From assembly GCF_003628435.1 (NCBI RefSeq), contig NZ_RBZN01000010.1, positions 1-64,000 on the forward strand: 64,000 nt of DNA, given 5' to 3'. Positions 8,259-18,619 of the stretch are shown piece after piece (within the stretch, counting starts at the first letter, position 1; each line of letters opens with the position of its first letter). The translations under genes were made by a program, and so were the position numbers. The DNA comes from Ureibacillus endophyticus. GTDB taxonomy: Bacteria > Bacillota > Bacilli > Bacillales_A > Planococcaceae. The notes beneath the pieces are model-generated. The model saw only the letters and a program-made list of their open reading frames with translations, searched no databases and had not been told where the DNA came from.

Positions 8259-9389
8259 TCAAGAATAACTTTTAATTGCAAGAAATTGACTATACAGATA
8301 GTTGTCCACTTGGTCCTTTGAAATTTTTTGATTTGGATTCTGAATAGAAAGGTCCTTGAGTAACTCACTATAATCCATGACTACTTTTATAGCTTCCATA
8401 GAACCATTTATTTTAGACCATGCTAAAAAGTGAGTAATGATTTTATCATTAATAGCCTCCACAGGGATTTGGTACACACTTAAAAAATAAAATAGGGCTA
8501 GCTGCCAATCAACTGAAAATAGCTCTATCACCTCACTGCCTCTTAAAGGAACACCTATATAGTATGGTAGGGAGTGTAAATTTAATCTAAGCTCGTAAAT
8601 ACAACGCAATAATAAATCCTTTACACCTTTCCTACTTATTAATACTCTCGATTTTAAGTAGTTATGTTTCGCTTTATTATAAAACATTAAATATCGGGCA
8701 TATTCTTCACGGGTCAACTTCTTAGGTAAATAAAATGGGAATTTTTGATATTCAATAGGTAATGCTTGTACTTTTGCAATAAAAGTATTGCCATGGACAA
8801 ATAATATATTTGAAAGATAAATAAACTGTCGCAGAAATGGACAATACATCATAATATATTGATGGTGTTTGGTGGATTGAATAAATTGTTGAAGTTGTTT
8901 ACTTATTAAAATCTTATGTATTCCATCACCTATTTCAAAGGGTGTAACAGGAATCCATATTGGAATAATGGAGGCACTTGAATAACCTGCATTTCGTTCT
9001 GTAAATTTTTCAAGTGAAATTGGACTACATTGAAATTCAATGGCAAATTGCTCGTTGTTAGCATAGATTAGTAAGTCGGGTCTTTGTTTTAAAGTAGATA
9101 AATAGGGTTCTAATTGAACATTTAAATTAAGAGATTTAAAAAGAAAATATAACTGTTCCTTCCCTTCCAGGTGTCGAGTCGATTCACCCTCAGAGAAAGT
9201 ACTCGCACATTTACTTTTATTAATATGGGCAAAATGCGGTATTTTTTGTTGACCTAACTTTAACTGAAGCTGTTGTTTACATTGTGGGCAATAAAATTTC
9301 GTTGTTAATCGAAGTAGTTTTAATGTTGAAAGAGGTATGCTTGAATTTAATACAAACCTTTTATTTTGATCTGTATAAGCAACTAACAT
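8259..9389 (-). CDS. coiA: Competence protein CoiA family
   Basis: 376 aa. CoiA-family proteins act with incoming single-stranded DNA during natural transformation. The N-terminal part has a zinc-knuckle-like pair Cys34-P-Q-Cys37 followed by HFAH. A nuclease-like core is seen as RPDLL near Asp105 and IEFQ with Glu118 and Gln120, resembling a PD-(D/E)xK fold. The ATG follows GGGAGGGAAAG. It sits between mecA and pepF, the conserved Bacillus order, and complements the comK gene in the same window. Regulation by ComK is inferred from homologues only. Confidence 0.88.
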   Translation of the reverse strand: MLVAYTDQNKRFVLNSSIPLSTLKLLRLTTKFYCPQCKQQLQLKLGQQKIPHFAHINKSKCASTFSEGESTRHLEGKEQLYFLFKSLNLNVQLEPYLSTLKQRPDLLIYANNEQFAIEFQCSPISLEKFTERNAGYSSASIIPIWIPVTPFEIGDGIHKILISKQLQQFIQSTKHHQYIMMYCPFLRQFIYLSNILFVHGNTFIAKVQALPIEYQKFPFYLPKKLTREEYARYLMFYNKAKHNYLKSRVLISRKGVKDLLLRCIYELRLNLHSLPYYIGVPLRGSEVIELFSVDWQLALFYFLSVYQIPVEAINDKIITHFLAWSKINGSMEAIKVVMDYSELLKDLSIQNPNQKISKDQVDNYLYSQFLAIKSYS

Positions 9390-9476
9390 AACTTTCCCTC
9401 CCTTGAACCAATTGTAAGAAGGATCGATTTAAATTTCAATCATAGATTTCGAATTGTCTAAAAATAATAATTTGCA

Positions 9477-9512
9477 TAAAAAAAAGAGATGCCCTATTGT
9501 AAGGTCACCTCT
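9477..9512 (-). terminator. Intrinsic terminator after mecA
   Basis: On the minus strand AGAGGTG pairs with CATCTCT (one G-U) plus an inner CC/GG, followed by eight T residues. Confidence 0.8.
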
Positions 9513-9518
9513 AATACT

Positions 9519-10172
9519 TTAAGAGAAATATTTAATTACCGTTTCAAAGCAATCTTCTTCCATAATTGTTTCACCATATTCTTGTAAACGGAATACAGTT
9601 AATTTGGAAATACCTAAATACTCGTTAATAATTGAACGAATGTTTAGACGTTCCTCTTTTTCAGTAATATTTGTGAAATCAATTGCAACATAGTAGTAAT
9701 TCTCAAATTTATACAAAGATGATTGTAAACCAAATTGAACAAGACGTTTTGCAACCGGAATTAATTCATCTATGTCTTTAAATTTATAAATTGAAAAATT
9801 TGTAATTCCTTGATGATGAACACCGTCTTCTTCATCAAAAGAGTCAAAAATAGATTCATCTATATTATGTTGGGCAGCTTCACGATGCTCCTCGAAGCTT
9901 GAAAGCAAGGAGTTGGATTCACTATCACCATTAATATTTGCACGAGTAACAATGACTTCAAGTCCATGTTCAGAAGCATTTACATGAATCCAAATTGGAC
10001 CATCTAAATCAAAATAATCTTCTGTATTGATTTCTCCAATCATATCCCAAAAAAGTTCTTCACCTTTTGCTCTGTTATACCATATTTCTTCACGGCTATA
10101 TCCGCGATCTTCAATATCACGATAAGTAATAAAAAGTTTTATCGTGTTTTCATTTACGCGTTCGATGTCCAT
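9519..10172 (-). CDS. mecA: Adaptor protein MecA
   Basis: 217 aa. MecA binds ComK and other clients through its N-terminal domain and delivers them to ClpC-ClpP. The N-terminus MDIERVNENTIKLFITYRD is characteristic, followed by an acidic linker around residues 85-115 and a C-terminal ClpC-binding domain. Length matches the family (about 218 aa). Monocistronic, with its own terminator and a 468-bp upstream gap shared with the spx terminator. The client ComK is encoded at 56602-57105. Confidence 0.95.
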   Translation of the reverse strand: MDIERVNENTIKLFITYRDIEDRGYSREEIWYNRAKGEELFWDMIGEINTEDYFDLDGPIWIHVNASEHGLEVIVTRANINGDSESNSLLSSFEEHREAAQHNIDESIFDSFDEEDGVHHQGITNFSIYKFKDIDELIPVAKRLVQFGLQSSLYKFENYYYVAIDFTNITEKEERLNIRSIINEYLGISKLTVFRLQEYGETIMEEDCFETVIKYFS

Positions 10173-10240
10173 TAGACTTCAACTCCCTTCACAGTCATTC
10201 GTTGAAAAACAAGGAAAGCGTTCTTAGTATGTTTTGATTG

Positions 10241-10285
10241 GCAAGAATTAATCTTGCAATTCAAAAGTGTTTACGCCAACACTTT
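10241..10285 (-). other. Two short hairpins in the mecA upstream region
   Basis: The 10173-10573 stretch has no gene. It holds two close inverted repeats: GCAAGA with TCTTGC (10241-10257) and AAAGTGTT with AACACTTT (10264-10285, loop of six). They lie 70-115 bp before the mecA start and may be in its 5' leader. A weak minus-strand -10 candidate TACAAT occurs near 10357. Nothing else stands out in this gap. Confidence 0.4.
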
Positions 10286-10573
10286 AGGTGAACAACATTA
10301 TTTAGAATAAAAGCATTCTTTATTTATATACTTATGTTTTATTCTATAACTCTATTGTATGATTACCTAATAAAAATGAAAAGAAAAAAACATCGGACAA
10401 ACAAAATTATTTGAATATTGAAATTGTAGTTGACTACACTATTGAAATCAAGTGAAAAATTTTTAAGATTAGTTATTATATGTTGGATTGCTTCTTTATT
10501 ATTCACTGGTCATTCATCATACCGAACTTTTCAAAAAAACACATCATGATTAGCGCTAATTAATGACTTTAAA

Positions 10574-10617
10574 CAAAAATAAAAACCGATAAAACCCAAG
10601 TAAAATGGATTTTATCG
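10574..10617 (-). terminator. Intrinsic terminator after spx
   Basis: On the minus strand CGATAAAATCC pairs with GGGTTTTATCG, followed by GTTTTTATTTTTG. It lies 24 bp after the spx stop. Confidence 0.87.
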
Positions 10618-10640
10618 ATTGCTTTTAAACAAATTCGGGT

Positions 10641-11039
10641 TTAGTTAACCATTTTTTGCGCTTCTAACAATTGGAATGCACGAACTTTTCTAGGCAAGAA
10701 GCGGCGAATTTCATCTTCATTGTAACCAACTTGAAGGCGCTTTTCATCTAAAATAATTGGACGACGTAATAATCCAGGATGTTCTTGGATTAATTCGTAC
10801 AATTGTTGCAATGGTAAGCTTTCAACATCTACATTTAACTTTTGGAAAATTTTCGAACGTGTAGAAATAATCTCATCTGTACCATCTTCTGTCATGCGTA
10901 AAATTTCTTTTATTTCACCTATTGTTAACGGTTCTGAAAAAATATTTCGTTCTCTATAAGGAATTTCATGTTCTTCTAACCAAGCTTTAGCTTTTCGACA
11001 TGATGTGCAACTTGGTGATGTAAATAATGTTACGATCAT
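10641..11039 (-). CDS. spx: Global redox regulator Spx (ArsC family)
   Basis: 132 aa. Binds the RNA polymerase alpha C-terminal domain and activates thiol-stress genes when its CxxC is oxidised. The redox switch is Cys11-T-S-Cys14 in [10 protein letters not shown], and the RPI motif with the conserved basic residue occurs near residue 92. Length matches Spx (131 aa). Post-translational control by SpxH-ClpXP is expected, and an SpxH homologue is encoded at 5013-5816. Order spx-mecA-coiA-pepF follows Bacillus. Confidence 0.96.
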   Translation of the reverse strand: MIVTLFTSPSCTSCRKAKAWLEEHEIPYRERNIFSEPLTIGEIKEILRMTEDGTDEIISTRSKIFQKLNVDVESLPLQQLYELIQEHPGLLRRPIILDEKRLQVGYNEDEIRRFLPRKVRAFQLLEAQKMVN

Positions 11040-11123
11040 TATGACACTTCCCTTCTTTTGGTCAATAATCTATTCTCAACTTTTTATTAGATTAGAATTA
11101 ATTTAATTTAAAATAACATCTTA

Positions 11124-11152
11124 ATTATACAACATTCTATCGCATTTGAATA
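11124..11152 (-). promoter_or_regulatory. Candidate spx promoter
   Basis: A consensus TATAAT reads on the minus strand at 11124-11129, about 85 bp before spx. The -35 match is poor (TATTCA at 17 bp), as expected for an activated or regulated promoter. The remaining gene-free stretch 11153-11490 is AT-rich; I see no clear operator in it. Confidence 0.4.
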
Positions 11153-11492
11153 CAACATATTTAATAAAATATTTGCTATGTTAAGGGATTTTATTTTCAT
11201 TTTTTCTCTTTTAGGAATATAATTTATATCCTTTTAATATAACAGGTTACTTTACCCTTCTTTTGTAAAATTTAAACATACAACTAAAGCTTTTTTTATT
11301 CTCAATTAGATAATAGTAATCGAGAAATAATCACAAATTTCTGTAAATTTAACGCTTAATTCCTAGTGCACTTGCAAATGACTATTTAACTGCTTACAAA
11401 TGTAAAAGTTACTTTTAAATAACATTTATCTTAATTACGTTACAATGTTACCCAATCTCATTCTTTTTCATTCAAAGGCAGTGAAATATTAT

Positions 11493-11521
11493 TTGCAATT
11501 AATAAAGATTTTTTATATATT
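11493..11521 (+). promoter_or_regulatory. trpS promoter
   Basis: TTGCAA at 11493-11498, a 17-bp spacer and TATATT at 11516-11521, placed just before the T-box leader. Confidence 0.7.
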
Positions 11522-11545
11522 ATTTAACAAATATGTATTGGCGAA

Positions 11546-11803
11546 AAATTATAAAAACAATGACAAAGAGTAGTACATTTGTTCTTCCGTGTTTAGAGAA
11601 TCTGTGGTTGGTGCAAACAGAAGACGGGGCAAATGGAATGGACTTTCGAGTTGGCTTTATGAACGGATGTAGTAGTAAAGCTCGTCTCCTTCACGTTACG
11701 AAGGCTAAGTGGTCTATATAATAGACAAGCTGGGTGGTACCGCGGATTCAACATCATTCGTCCCATTACGAACATTCTTCGTAAGGACGCATGATGTTTT
11801 TTA
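11546..11803 (+). promoter_or_regulatory. T-box leader (tRNA-Trp sensing) of trpS
   Basis: The leader has the hallmarks of a T-box. An early AGTAGTA-type element and the distal Stem I GGTGCAA lie near 11600-11616. TGG triplets at 11633 and 11639 are candidates for the Trp specifier, which I cannot choose between by eye. The T-box bulge TGGGTGGTACCGCG is at 11731-11744. A terminator pairs AACATCATTCGTCC (11750-11763) with GGACGCATGATGTT (11785-11798) and is followed by T residues. Uncharged tRNA-Trp would stabilise the antiterminator and permit trpS transcription. A short reading frame across this region is not a protein gene. Confidence 0.95.
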
Positions 11804-11818
11804 TTTTGAATATAATAG

Positions 11819-12992
<1,174 letters not shown>

Positions 12993-13035
12993 GTCCAACA
13001 CTCCTTTACTAATTTAATATTCAAGAGTGAAAACA

Positions 13036-13071
13036 AAAATGCCTTTAGCTTTTCGCTAAAGGCATTTTATT
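13036..13071 (-). terminator. Intrinsic terminator after fabF
   Basis: A perfect 12-bp stem, AATGCCTTTAGC with GCTAAAGGCATT, and a TTTTC loop; A and T runs on both sides could let it work in both directions. It lies 14 bp beyond the fabF stop. Confidence 0.9.
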
Positions 13072-13084
13072 ATCGACATATTAT

Positions 13085-14320
13085 TTAGTCGATTTTTCTT
13101 AATAATAAGCTTGCGTTATGTCCACCAAAACCGAGTGAATTTGACATTGCATATTCTACAAATTCTTTACGTGCTTCGTTTGGAATATAATCTAAGTCAC
13201 ATTCTGGATCTGGCATTTCTAGGTTGATTGTTGGAGGTAAAATCCCTTCTTTTAATGCTAGAGCAGTAAAGATTGTTTCAACCCCACCAGCTGCACCTAA
13301 TAAGTGACCAGTCATTGATTTTGTCGAACTCATTGCTAATTTATATGCATGTTCGCCAAAGACAGATTTTACTGCCATTGTTTCAAATAAATCATTATAT
13401 GGTGTACTTGTTCCATGGGCATTAATATAACCTACTGCAGTAGGATTAACTTCTGCATCATCTAATGCTTGTTGAATTGCACGAGCTGCCCCTTCGCCAT
13501 TTGGAGCAGGTGCTGTAATATGGTATGCATCCCCTGTAGAACCATAACCTACGACTTCTGCATAAATTTTTGCACCACGAGCTTTTGCAAATTCATATTC
13601 TTCCAGTACTAAAACTCCTGCACCTTCTGCAATAACGAATCCATCACGATTTTTATCGAATGGACGTGATGCCGTTTGTGCATCCGGATTTAAAGAAAGT
13701 GCAGTACTTGAACAGAAACCAGCTACCGCCATATTTACGATTGGTGCTTCTGCTCCACCTGTAATCATTACATCAGCATCACCACGTTGAATTACTTTAA
13801 ATGCGTCGCCGATTGAGTTCGTTCCTGATGCACAAGCAGTAACGGAACATGAATTGATTCCTTTTGCACCTAAATGAATAGAAACTTGACCAGAAGCCAT
13901 ATTCGGAATCATCATTGGTACAAAGAATGGACTAACACGACGTACACCACGTTCTTGGAAAACTTCCATTTGTTTTTCGTACGTTTCCATTCCACCAATA
14001 CCTGAACCAATCCAAACACCGACTTTTGGTGCAATTTCTTCTGTAATATCTAAGTTAGCATCTTTTACAGCCATAATTGAAGAAGCAAGAGCGTAATGAG
14101 TAAAGCGGTCCATTTTACGTGCTTCTTTACGATCAATATATTGTTCAATATCAAAATCTTTTACTTCTGCTGCTACTTTTGCAGGGAATTTTTCAGCATC
14201 TACCCTTGTTAAAGGGCCTACACCAGATTTACCAGCAATTAGATTTTGCCAAGTTTCTTCAATTGTATTACCTAAAGGTGTAACTGCTCCAACACCTGTA
14301 ATGACTACTCTTCTTTTCAT
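13085..14320 (-). CDS. fabF: 3-oxoacyl-ACP synthase II
   Basis: 411 aa. Elongating condensing enzyme of type II fatty acid synthesis. Cys163 lies in the [10 protein letters not shown] nucleophile motif, with the two histidines in NAHGTSTP and [10 protein letters not shown]. The ATG at 14320 follows AAGGGGG; an in-frame ATG 14 codons upstream would extend into the fabH gap. Second gene of a fabH-fabF operon, separated by about 50 bp, under the FapR-type promoter before fabH. Confidence 0.96.
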   Translation of the reverse strand: MKRRVVITGVGAVTPLGNTIEETWQNLIAGKSGVGPLTRVDAEKFPAKVAAEVKDFDIEQYIDRKEARKMDRFTHYALASSIMAVKDANLDITEEIAPKVGVWIGSGIGGMETYEKQMEVFQERGVRRVSPFFVPMMIPNMASGQVSIHLGAKGINSCSVTACASGTNSIGDAFKVIQRGDADVMITGGAEAPIVNMAVAGFCSSTALSLNPDAQTASRPFDKNRDGFVIAEGAGVLVLEEYEFAKARGAKIYAEVVGYGSTGDAYHITAPAPNGEGAARAIQQALDDAEVNPTAVGYINAHGTSTPYNDLFETMAVKSVFGEHAYKLAMSSTKSMTGHLLGAAGGVETIFTALALKEGILPPTINLEMPDPECDLDYIPNEARKEFVEYAMSNSLGFGGHNASLLLRKID

Positions 14321-14371
14321 AGTTCTCTTTTCCCCCTTAGGTTCTAAGCTTGTTATTCTCATTATAACTGA

Positions 14372-15310
14372 TTATTTACCCCATTTGATAACGACTGCAC
14401 CCCATGTAAGGCCGCCTCCGAAACCAACTAAGACTAGTATATCATCATCTTTAATTTTACCATCATCTAATTCGTCTTTTAAAGCTATCCCGATAGAAGC
14501 TGAAGAAGTATTTCCATATTTGTGAATTCGTTTTGATAACTTTTCCTCTGGTAATTCTAGGCGTTCTCTAGAAGCTTCCATAATACGAATGTTAGCTTGA
14601 TGAGGAATTAAGAAATCAACATCTTGTTTTGTAAGTCCTGCTTTTTCTAACACGGAAACAGCAGATTCACCCATTTGTCTTACAGCAAATTTGAATACTT
14701 CTCTTCCGTTCATGGCAATGTGATCCGCTTCATCTAAAAATAAATGTTTTCCACCTGTACCATCTGCTCCTAATTCAAAGGCTAAAATTCCACGGCCTTC
14801 AGAAACTTCTCCAAGAACAGCTGCACAAGCACCATCGCCAAATAACACAGCAGTATTTCGGTCTGACCAATCCGTAATTTTAGATAGTTTTTCAGCACCA
14901 ACTACTAATACGTATTTATATGCTTTGCTTTCAATAAATTGTTTCGCAGTGGATAGTGCATAGATAAAACCAGCACAAGCAGCAGCAACATCCATAGCAG
15001 CCGCATTAACTGCGCCTAATTTTTCTTGTAATTGACATGCAACACTTGGAAATGCTTGGTCTGGAGTTACAGTTGCAACTAAAATTAAACCAATTTCATC
15101 CGCTGAAATACCTGCATTATTTATTGCATCTTGAGCAGCTAAATAAGCTAAATCAGATGTGTTTTCGTGATCTGCGGCAATTCTTCTTTCTTCTATACCA
15201 GTTCTTGTGCGAATCCATTCGTCACTTGTATCTATTTTTTTCTCTAAATCGAAGTTCGTTACAATTTGCTCTGGAACATATTTGCCTACCCCAATAATTC
15301 CTGCGTTCAT
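14372..15310 (-). CDS. fabH: 3-oxoacyl-ACP synthase III
   Basis: 312 aa. Condenses acyl-CoA primer with malonyl-ACP to begin fatty acid synthesis; in Bacillales it prefers branched-chain primers. The catalytic triad is visible as Cys112 in [10 protein letters not shown], His in PHQANIRI near 237, and Asn in YGNTSSAS near 267. The ATG follows AGGGGGATTTT. Promoter and FapR-like operator lie at 15342-15387. Confidence 0.96.
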   Translation of the reverse strand: MNAGIIGVGKYVPEQIVTNFDLEKKIDTSDEWIRTRTGIEERRIAADHENTSDLAYLAAQDAINNAGISADEIGLILVATVTPDQAFPSVACQLQEKLGAVNAAAMDVAAACAGFIYALSTAKQFIESKAYKYVLVVGAEKLSKITDWSDRNTAVLFGDGACAAVLGEVSEGRGILAFELGADGTGGKHLFLDEADHIAMNGREVFKFAVRQMGESAVSVLEKAGLTKQDVDFLIPHQANIRIMEASRERLELPEEKLSKRIHKYGNTSSASIGIALKDELDDGKIKDDDILVLVGFGGGLTWGAVVIKWGK

Positions 15311-15341
15311 CCTGAAAATCCCCCTTATTTGTGACTTACAT

Positions 15342-15387
15342 TTAGTACTTGGTCATAATTATAGCTCATAATTATTCTATACTGCAA
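15342..15387 (-). promoter_or_regulatory. fabH-fabF promoter with FapR-type operator
   Basis: On the minus strand TTGCAG (15382-15387), an 18-bp spacer and TATAAT (15358-15363) form a good vegetative promoter. The imperfect inverted repeat TTAGTACTTGGTCATAA (15342-15358) overlaps the -10 edge and start site. It closely resembles the 17-bp FapR site as I remember it from B. subtilis (TTAGTACCTAGTCTTAA). FapR represses fatty acid genes until malonyl-CoA accumulates; fabHA-fabF is an established target. Confidence 0.8.
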
Positions 15388-15504
15388 CCTTATTTTCACG
15401 AATTGTTTCAAAAGTGTGTTGTTCTTTAATGTTTCACTATGGTATGATATTTAAGATGAATATAGATATACTATTTTAAAAAGATATAGTAGAGGTGAAA
15501 TTAG

Positions 15505-15696
15505 ATGCAATATATTATGTCATTTGTATGGTCATTCCTATTAGTAACAATGGTAACATATGTAGTAAGTTCAATTTTGAATGTACCATTTAGCTTAACT
15601 ACTAGCTTAGTTCTATCTGTGGTATTCCTAATTCTAATTGTTATTATTAGCGCAATTATCCCTAACGAACCAACTCCAGATGCAGAACATCATTAA
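15505..15696 (+). CDS. DUF2929 small membrane protein (YjzD-like)
   Basis: 63 aa with two hydrophobic helices (about 5-24 and 31-52) and a short acidic, His-ending tail. Start and motif pattern (M-x-Y-I, W-x-F-L-L, then I-I-P) match my memory of the DUF2929/YjzD family located near fabH in Bacillus. The ATG follows AGAGGTGAAATT. A candidate promoter is TTGTTC-18-TATGAT about 65 bp upstream. Divergent from fabH. Function unknown. Confidence 0.75.
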   Translation: MQYIMSFVWSFLLVTMVTYVVSSILNVPFSLTTSLVLSVVFLILIVIISAIIPNEPTPDAEHH

Positions 15697-15708
15697 TTTG
15701 TAATGTAG

Positions 15709-15734
15709 GCACTTCCATTTTGGGAGTGCTTTTT
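15709..15734 (+). terminator. Intrinsic terminator after the DUF2929 gene
   Basis: GCACTTCC pairs with GGGAGTGC (one G-U) across a short loop and is followed by five T residues. Confidence 0.85.
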
Positions 15735-15777
15735 CATTTTATTAAATTCGTGAAATAGTTAATAAAAACCTTTATAT

Positions 15778-16235
15778 GTATGATGAAAAAGTTTTTTTAA
15801 CAGATCTTTTTGGAATTTTTTTAAATCAATGAAATGAAGACATTTTTTATAAAGCCTAGCTAGAATCTGCGTTATGAAGACAGGTTTTACGATTCTTGGC
15901 CGCATTTTTGTATTCATCGATTCTATGAAGACATTTTTTATCAATTCTTACCTGGATTTTTGTATTCATCTTGGTTATGAAGACAGGTTTTACTGATTCT
16001 CGACTGAATTTTTGTATCCATCGATTCTATGAAGCCGTTTTTTATCAATTCTCACATGGATTTTTGTATTCATCTGGGTTATGAAGACAGGTTTTACTGA
16101 TTCTCGACTGAATTTTTGTATTCATGGATTCTATGAAGACGTTTTTTATCAATTCTCACATGGATTTTTGTATTCATCTGGGTTATGAAGACAGATTTTA
16201 CCGATTCTCGACCGTATTTTTGTATTCATCGCTGA
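15778..16235. repeat. 52-bp tandem repeat array with 104-bp higher-order period
   Basis: Seven clear units start at 15873, 15924, 15976, 16028, 16080, 16132 and 16184, so spacing is 52 bp (51 once). Each begins TATGAAGAC and ends near GTATTCATC. Two types alternate, A-B-A-B-A-B-A: A contains AGGTTTTACTGATTCTCGAC, B contains TTTTTTATCAATTCTCACAT. Adjacent A units differ by about two bases and adjacent B units by about one, so the array grew by duplication of a 104-bp dimer. Two degenerate units extend left to about 15778. TTCAT and ATGAA at unit junctions can pair. Fills the gap between the DUF2929 terminator and the clpB terminator; no protein is supported in it. Confidence 0.93.
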
Positions 16236-16263
16236 GAAAACTCCTAATATCCAATCATCCCCA

Positions 16264-16295
16264 CAAAAAAAGACAGTAGCATAACTACTACTGTC
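16264..16295 (-). terminator. Intrinsic terminator after clpB
   Basis: On the minus strand GACAGTAG pairs with CTACTGTC, an eight-base loop between them, followed by a run of T residues. Placed 10 bp after the clpB stop. Confidence 0.9.
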
Positions 16296-16304
16296 CCAAA
16301 ACAA

Positions 16305-18440
16305 CTATGATACTTTCTGAACCACTAATTGTCCCTCTGCTAACGACACATGCAATTTATCACCCGGGAGTGTTTCTCCTTTTAGTAACTCTTTTGCTAC
16401 AACGGTTTCTACATTACGTTGGATAAATCGTTTTAGTGGTCTTGCTCCAAATTGCGAATCAATACCATGTTCTACAACCCATGACACGACTTCTTCAGAT
16501 ACGTCTAACTCAATTTCTTGTTCTGCTACGCGATTTTGTAACTGCTGAATATATTTCCACGCAATTGCATTAAAGTGATTTGATGTTAACGCATGGAACA
16601 TGATTATATCATCTACACGATTTAATAATTCTGGTTTAAAGTGCAATCGAAGTTCAGCCATAACCGAGTCTTCCGTTGTTTTTTCATCATTTGCACTAGA
16701 TTCTAACAAATGATGAGATCCAATATTCGACGTCATAATAACTACAGTATTCGTAAAGTTAACAAGTCGACCTTGGCTATCCGTAATGCGGCCATCGTCT
16801 AAAATTTGCAATAAAATATTGGCCACATCTGGATGCGCTTTTTCAATTTCGTCAAGTAATACAACAGAATATGGATTACGGCGAACCGCTTCAGTTAGCT
16901 GACCACCTTCTTCGTAACCGACATATCCAGGAGGTGCTCCCACAAGACGAGACACACTATGTTTTTCCATATATTCACTCATATCAATTCGAATAAAGTG
17001 ATCTTCTGAATCAAAAAGTTGTGCAGCTAACGCCTTGGCTAATTCCGTTTTCCCTACCCCTGTTGGACCTAAGAAAATAAAAGAACCAATTGGACGGTTT
17101 GGATCTTTAATGCCAGAACGTGCTCTCCATACCGCCTCTGTTACTAATTTTACAGCTTCATCCTGACCAACTACTCTTTCATGGAGAGTATCTTTTAAAC
17201 GTAATAATTTTTCACGTTCGCCCTCAACCAGCTTTGTAACCGGAATTCCAGTCCATCTTGAAATAATGGAAGCTATTTCATCTGCAGTTACCTCTTCTCG
17301 TAAAATACGAATTTCAGATCCTTTTTTCAATTCTTCTTCTAAAGCAGACAATTCTTTTTCAATAGTAGGAATTTTCCCATGACGTAACTCCGCTGCTTTA
17401 TTAAGATCATATTTACTTTCTGCATCTTCTAAATCACGGCGGTATTTATCAAGAAGTTCCCGTTTCTTTTGAATTTCCTGTAAACCGGATTTTTCTTGTT
17501 CCCATTGCTTTCGCATCTTGTCCGTATTTTGTTTTAAGGTTTCTAATTCTTTTCGCAATGCTTCAAGACGTTTTTTACTGGCTTCATCTTTTTCTTTCGT
17601 TAATGCTTGTTCTTCAATTTCCAATTGCATAACACGTCTTGTTACCATATCTAGCTCTTGGGGCATTGAGTCAATCTCTGTACGAATCATCGCACAAGCT
17701 TCATCGATTAGATCGATTGCTTTATCTGGTAAAAATCGATCTGTAATGTATCGATTCGAAAGTTCAGCAGATGCAATAATTGCGCGGTCATGTATACGAA
17801 CTCCATGATGCAACTCAAAACGTTCCTTAAGACCGCGTAAGATTGAAACTGTATCTTCAATAGAAGGTTCGCGCACCATTACTTGTTGGAAACGACGTTC
17901 TAAAGCAGGATCTTTTTCAATATACATACGATATTCATCAAGGGTTGTGGCACCAATACAATGGAGTTCTCCACGTGCTAACATCGGTTTTAACATATTC
18001 CCTGCATCCATTGCGCCATCAGTCTTACCTGCACCAACAATTGTATGAATTTCGTCAATAAATAAAATAATACGACCTTCAGATTCTTTAACTTCTTTAA
18101 GTACACCTTTTAATCTTTCTTCAAATTGACCACGGTAACTTGCACCAGCAATTAATGCACTCATATCTAGTTCATATAATATACAGTCTTTCAATCCCTC
18201 AGGTACGTCTTTACGAACGATACGTTGGGCCAAACCTTCAACAATCGCTGTTTTCCCAACACCCGGTTCACCAATTAGTATTGGATTATTTTTAGTTTTT
18301 CTTGATAAAATACGTATAACATTACGAATTTCTTCATCTCTTCCTATTACTGGGTCCATTTTGCCATTTTTGACTTCTTCGATTAAGTTGCGACCAAATT
18401 GTTCTAATGGTTTTCGATTATCTTGTTGTTGAAATTGCAT
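16305..18440 (-). CDS. clpB: ClpB-type disaggregase lacking the N-terminal domain
   Basis: 711 aa. AAA+ unfoldase that, with DnaK, rescues aggregated proteins. The first Walker A GEPGVGKT is at 58-65, the coiled-coil M domain spans about 255-370, and the second Walker A GPTGVGKT is near 455. Usual ClpB is about 860 aa; the ~150-residue N-terminal substrate domain is absent and the protein begins right at the linker before the first AAA+ module. The ATG has AAGGGG upstream, and a promoter with a CtsR operator lies directly before it, so the short form is not simply a frameshifted gene. No ClpP-binding tripeptide loop is recognised, which fits ClpB rather than ClpC. Confidence 0.9.
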   Translation of the reverse strand: MQFQQQDNRKPLEQFGRNLIEEVKNGKMDPVIGRDEEIRNVIRILSRKTKNNPILIGEPGVGKTAIVEGLAQRIVRKDVPEGLKDCILYELDMSALIAGASYRGQFEERLKGVLKEVKESEGRIILFIDEIHTIVGAGKTDGAMDAGNMLKPMLARGELHCIGATTLDEYRMYIEKDPALERRFQQVMVREPSIEDTVSILRGLKERFELHHGVRIHDRAIIASAELSNRYITDRFLPDKAIDLIDEACAMIRTEIDSMPQELDMVTRRVMQLEIEEQALTKEKDEASKKRLEALRKELETLKQNTDKMRKQWEQEKSGLQEIQKKRELLDKYRRDLEDAESKYDLNKAAELRHGKIPTIEKELSALEEELKKGSEIRILREEVTADEIASIISRWTGIPVTKLVEGEREKLLRLKDTLHERVVGQDEAVKLVTEAVWRARSGIKDPNRPIGSFIFLGPTGVGKTELAKALAAQLFDSEDHFIRIDMSEYMEKHSVSRLVGAPPGYVGYEEGGQLTEAVRRNPYSVVLLDEIEKAHPDVANILLQILDDGRITDSQGRLVNFTNTVVIMTSNIGSHHLLESSANDEKTTEDSVMAELRLHFKPELLNRVDDIIMFHALTSNHFNAIAWKYIQQLQNRVAEQEIELDVSEEVVSWVVEHGIDSQFGARPLKRFIQRNVETVVAKELLKGETLPGDKLHVSLAEGQLVVQKVS

Positions 18441-18458
18441 TTGTTACACCCCTTCAAC

Positions 18459-18510
18459 TTTGACCTTTTTTGACTAAAATGATTATAGGACTTTTTAATA
18501 GGAAATGCAA
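18459..18510 (-). promoter_or_regulatory. clpB promoter with CtsR operator
   Basis: On the minus strand TTGCAT (18505-18510), 17 bp and TATAAT (18482-18487) form a strong promoter. Seven bases downstream is AGTCAAAAAAGGTCAAA (18459-18475), a full match to the CtsR heptad direct repeat (A/G-GTCAAA-NAN-A/G-GTCAAA). CtsR represses clp genes until heat or protein stress inactivates it. Confidence 0.92.
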
Positions 18511-18557
18511 AAATTCACACTATAAAGTTTTCACGAATACGGGAAAAATTATGTTAT

Positions 18558-18576
18558 CATGTATTTAAAATACATG
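18558..18576. promoter_or_regulatory. 19-bp perfect palindrome before fnr
   Basis: CATGTATTTAAAATACATG is a perfect inverted repeat about a central A, 44 bp before the fnr start. It directly follows a TATCAT that could serve as a -10, so it is a candidate operator. It does not match the TGTGA-N6-TCACA Fnr consensus. The regulator is unknown. Confidence 0.5.
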
Positions 18577-18619
18577 TTTAAATTTTAGATTCACCCCAAG
18601 GATAAAAGGAAGTGATGGC

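Noticed and set aside
11533-11721. A 62-codon plus-strand reading frame before trpS
   Set aside because: It lies entirely within the T-box leader, whose RNA motifs explain the sequence; no ribosome site.
15778-16235. CRISPR array
   Set aside because: Units are contiguous 52-bp repeats of two alternating types with no unique spacers, and no cas genes are nearby.
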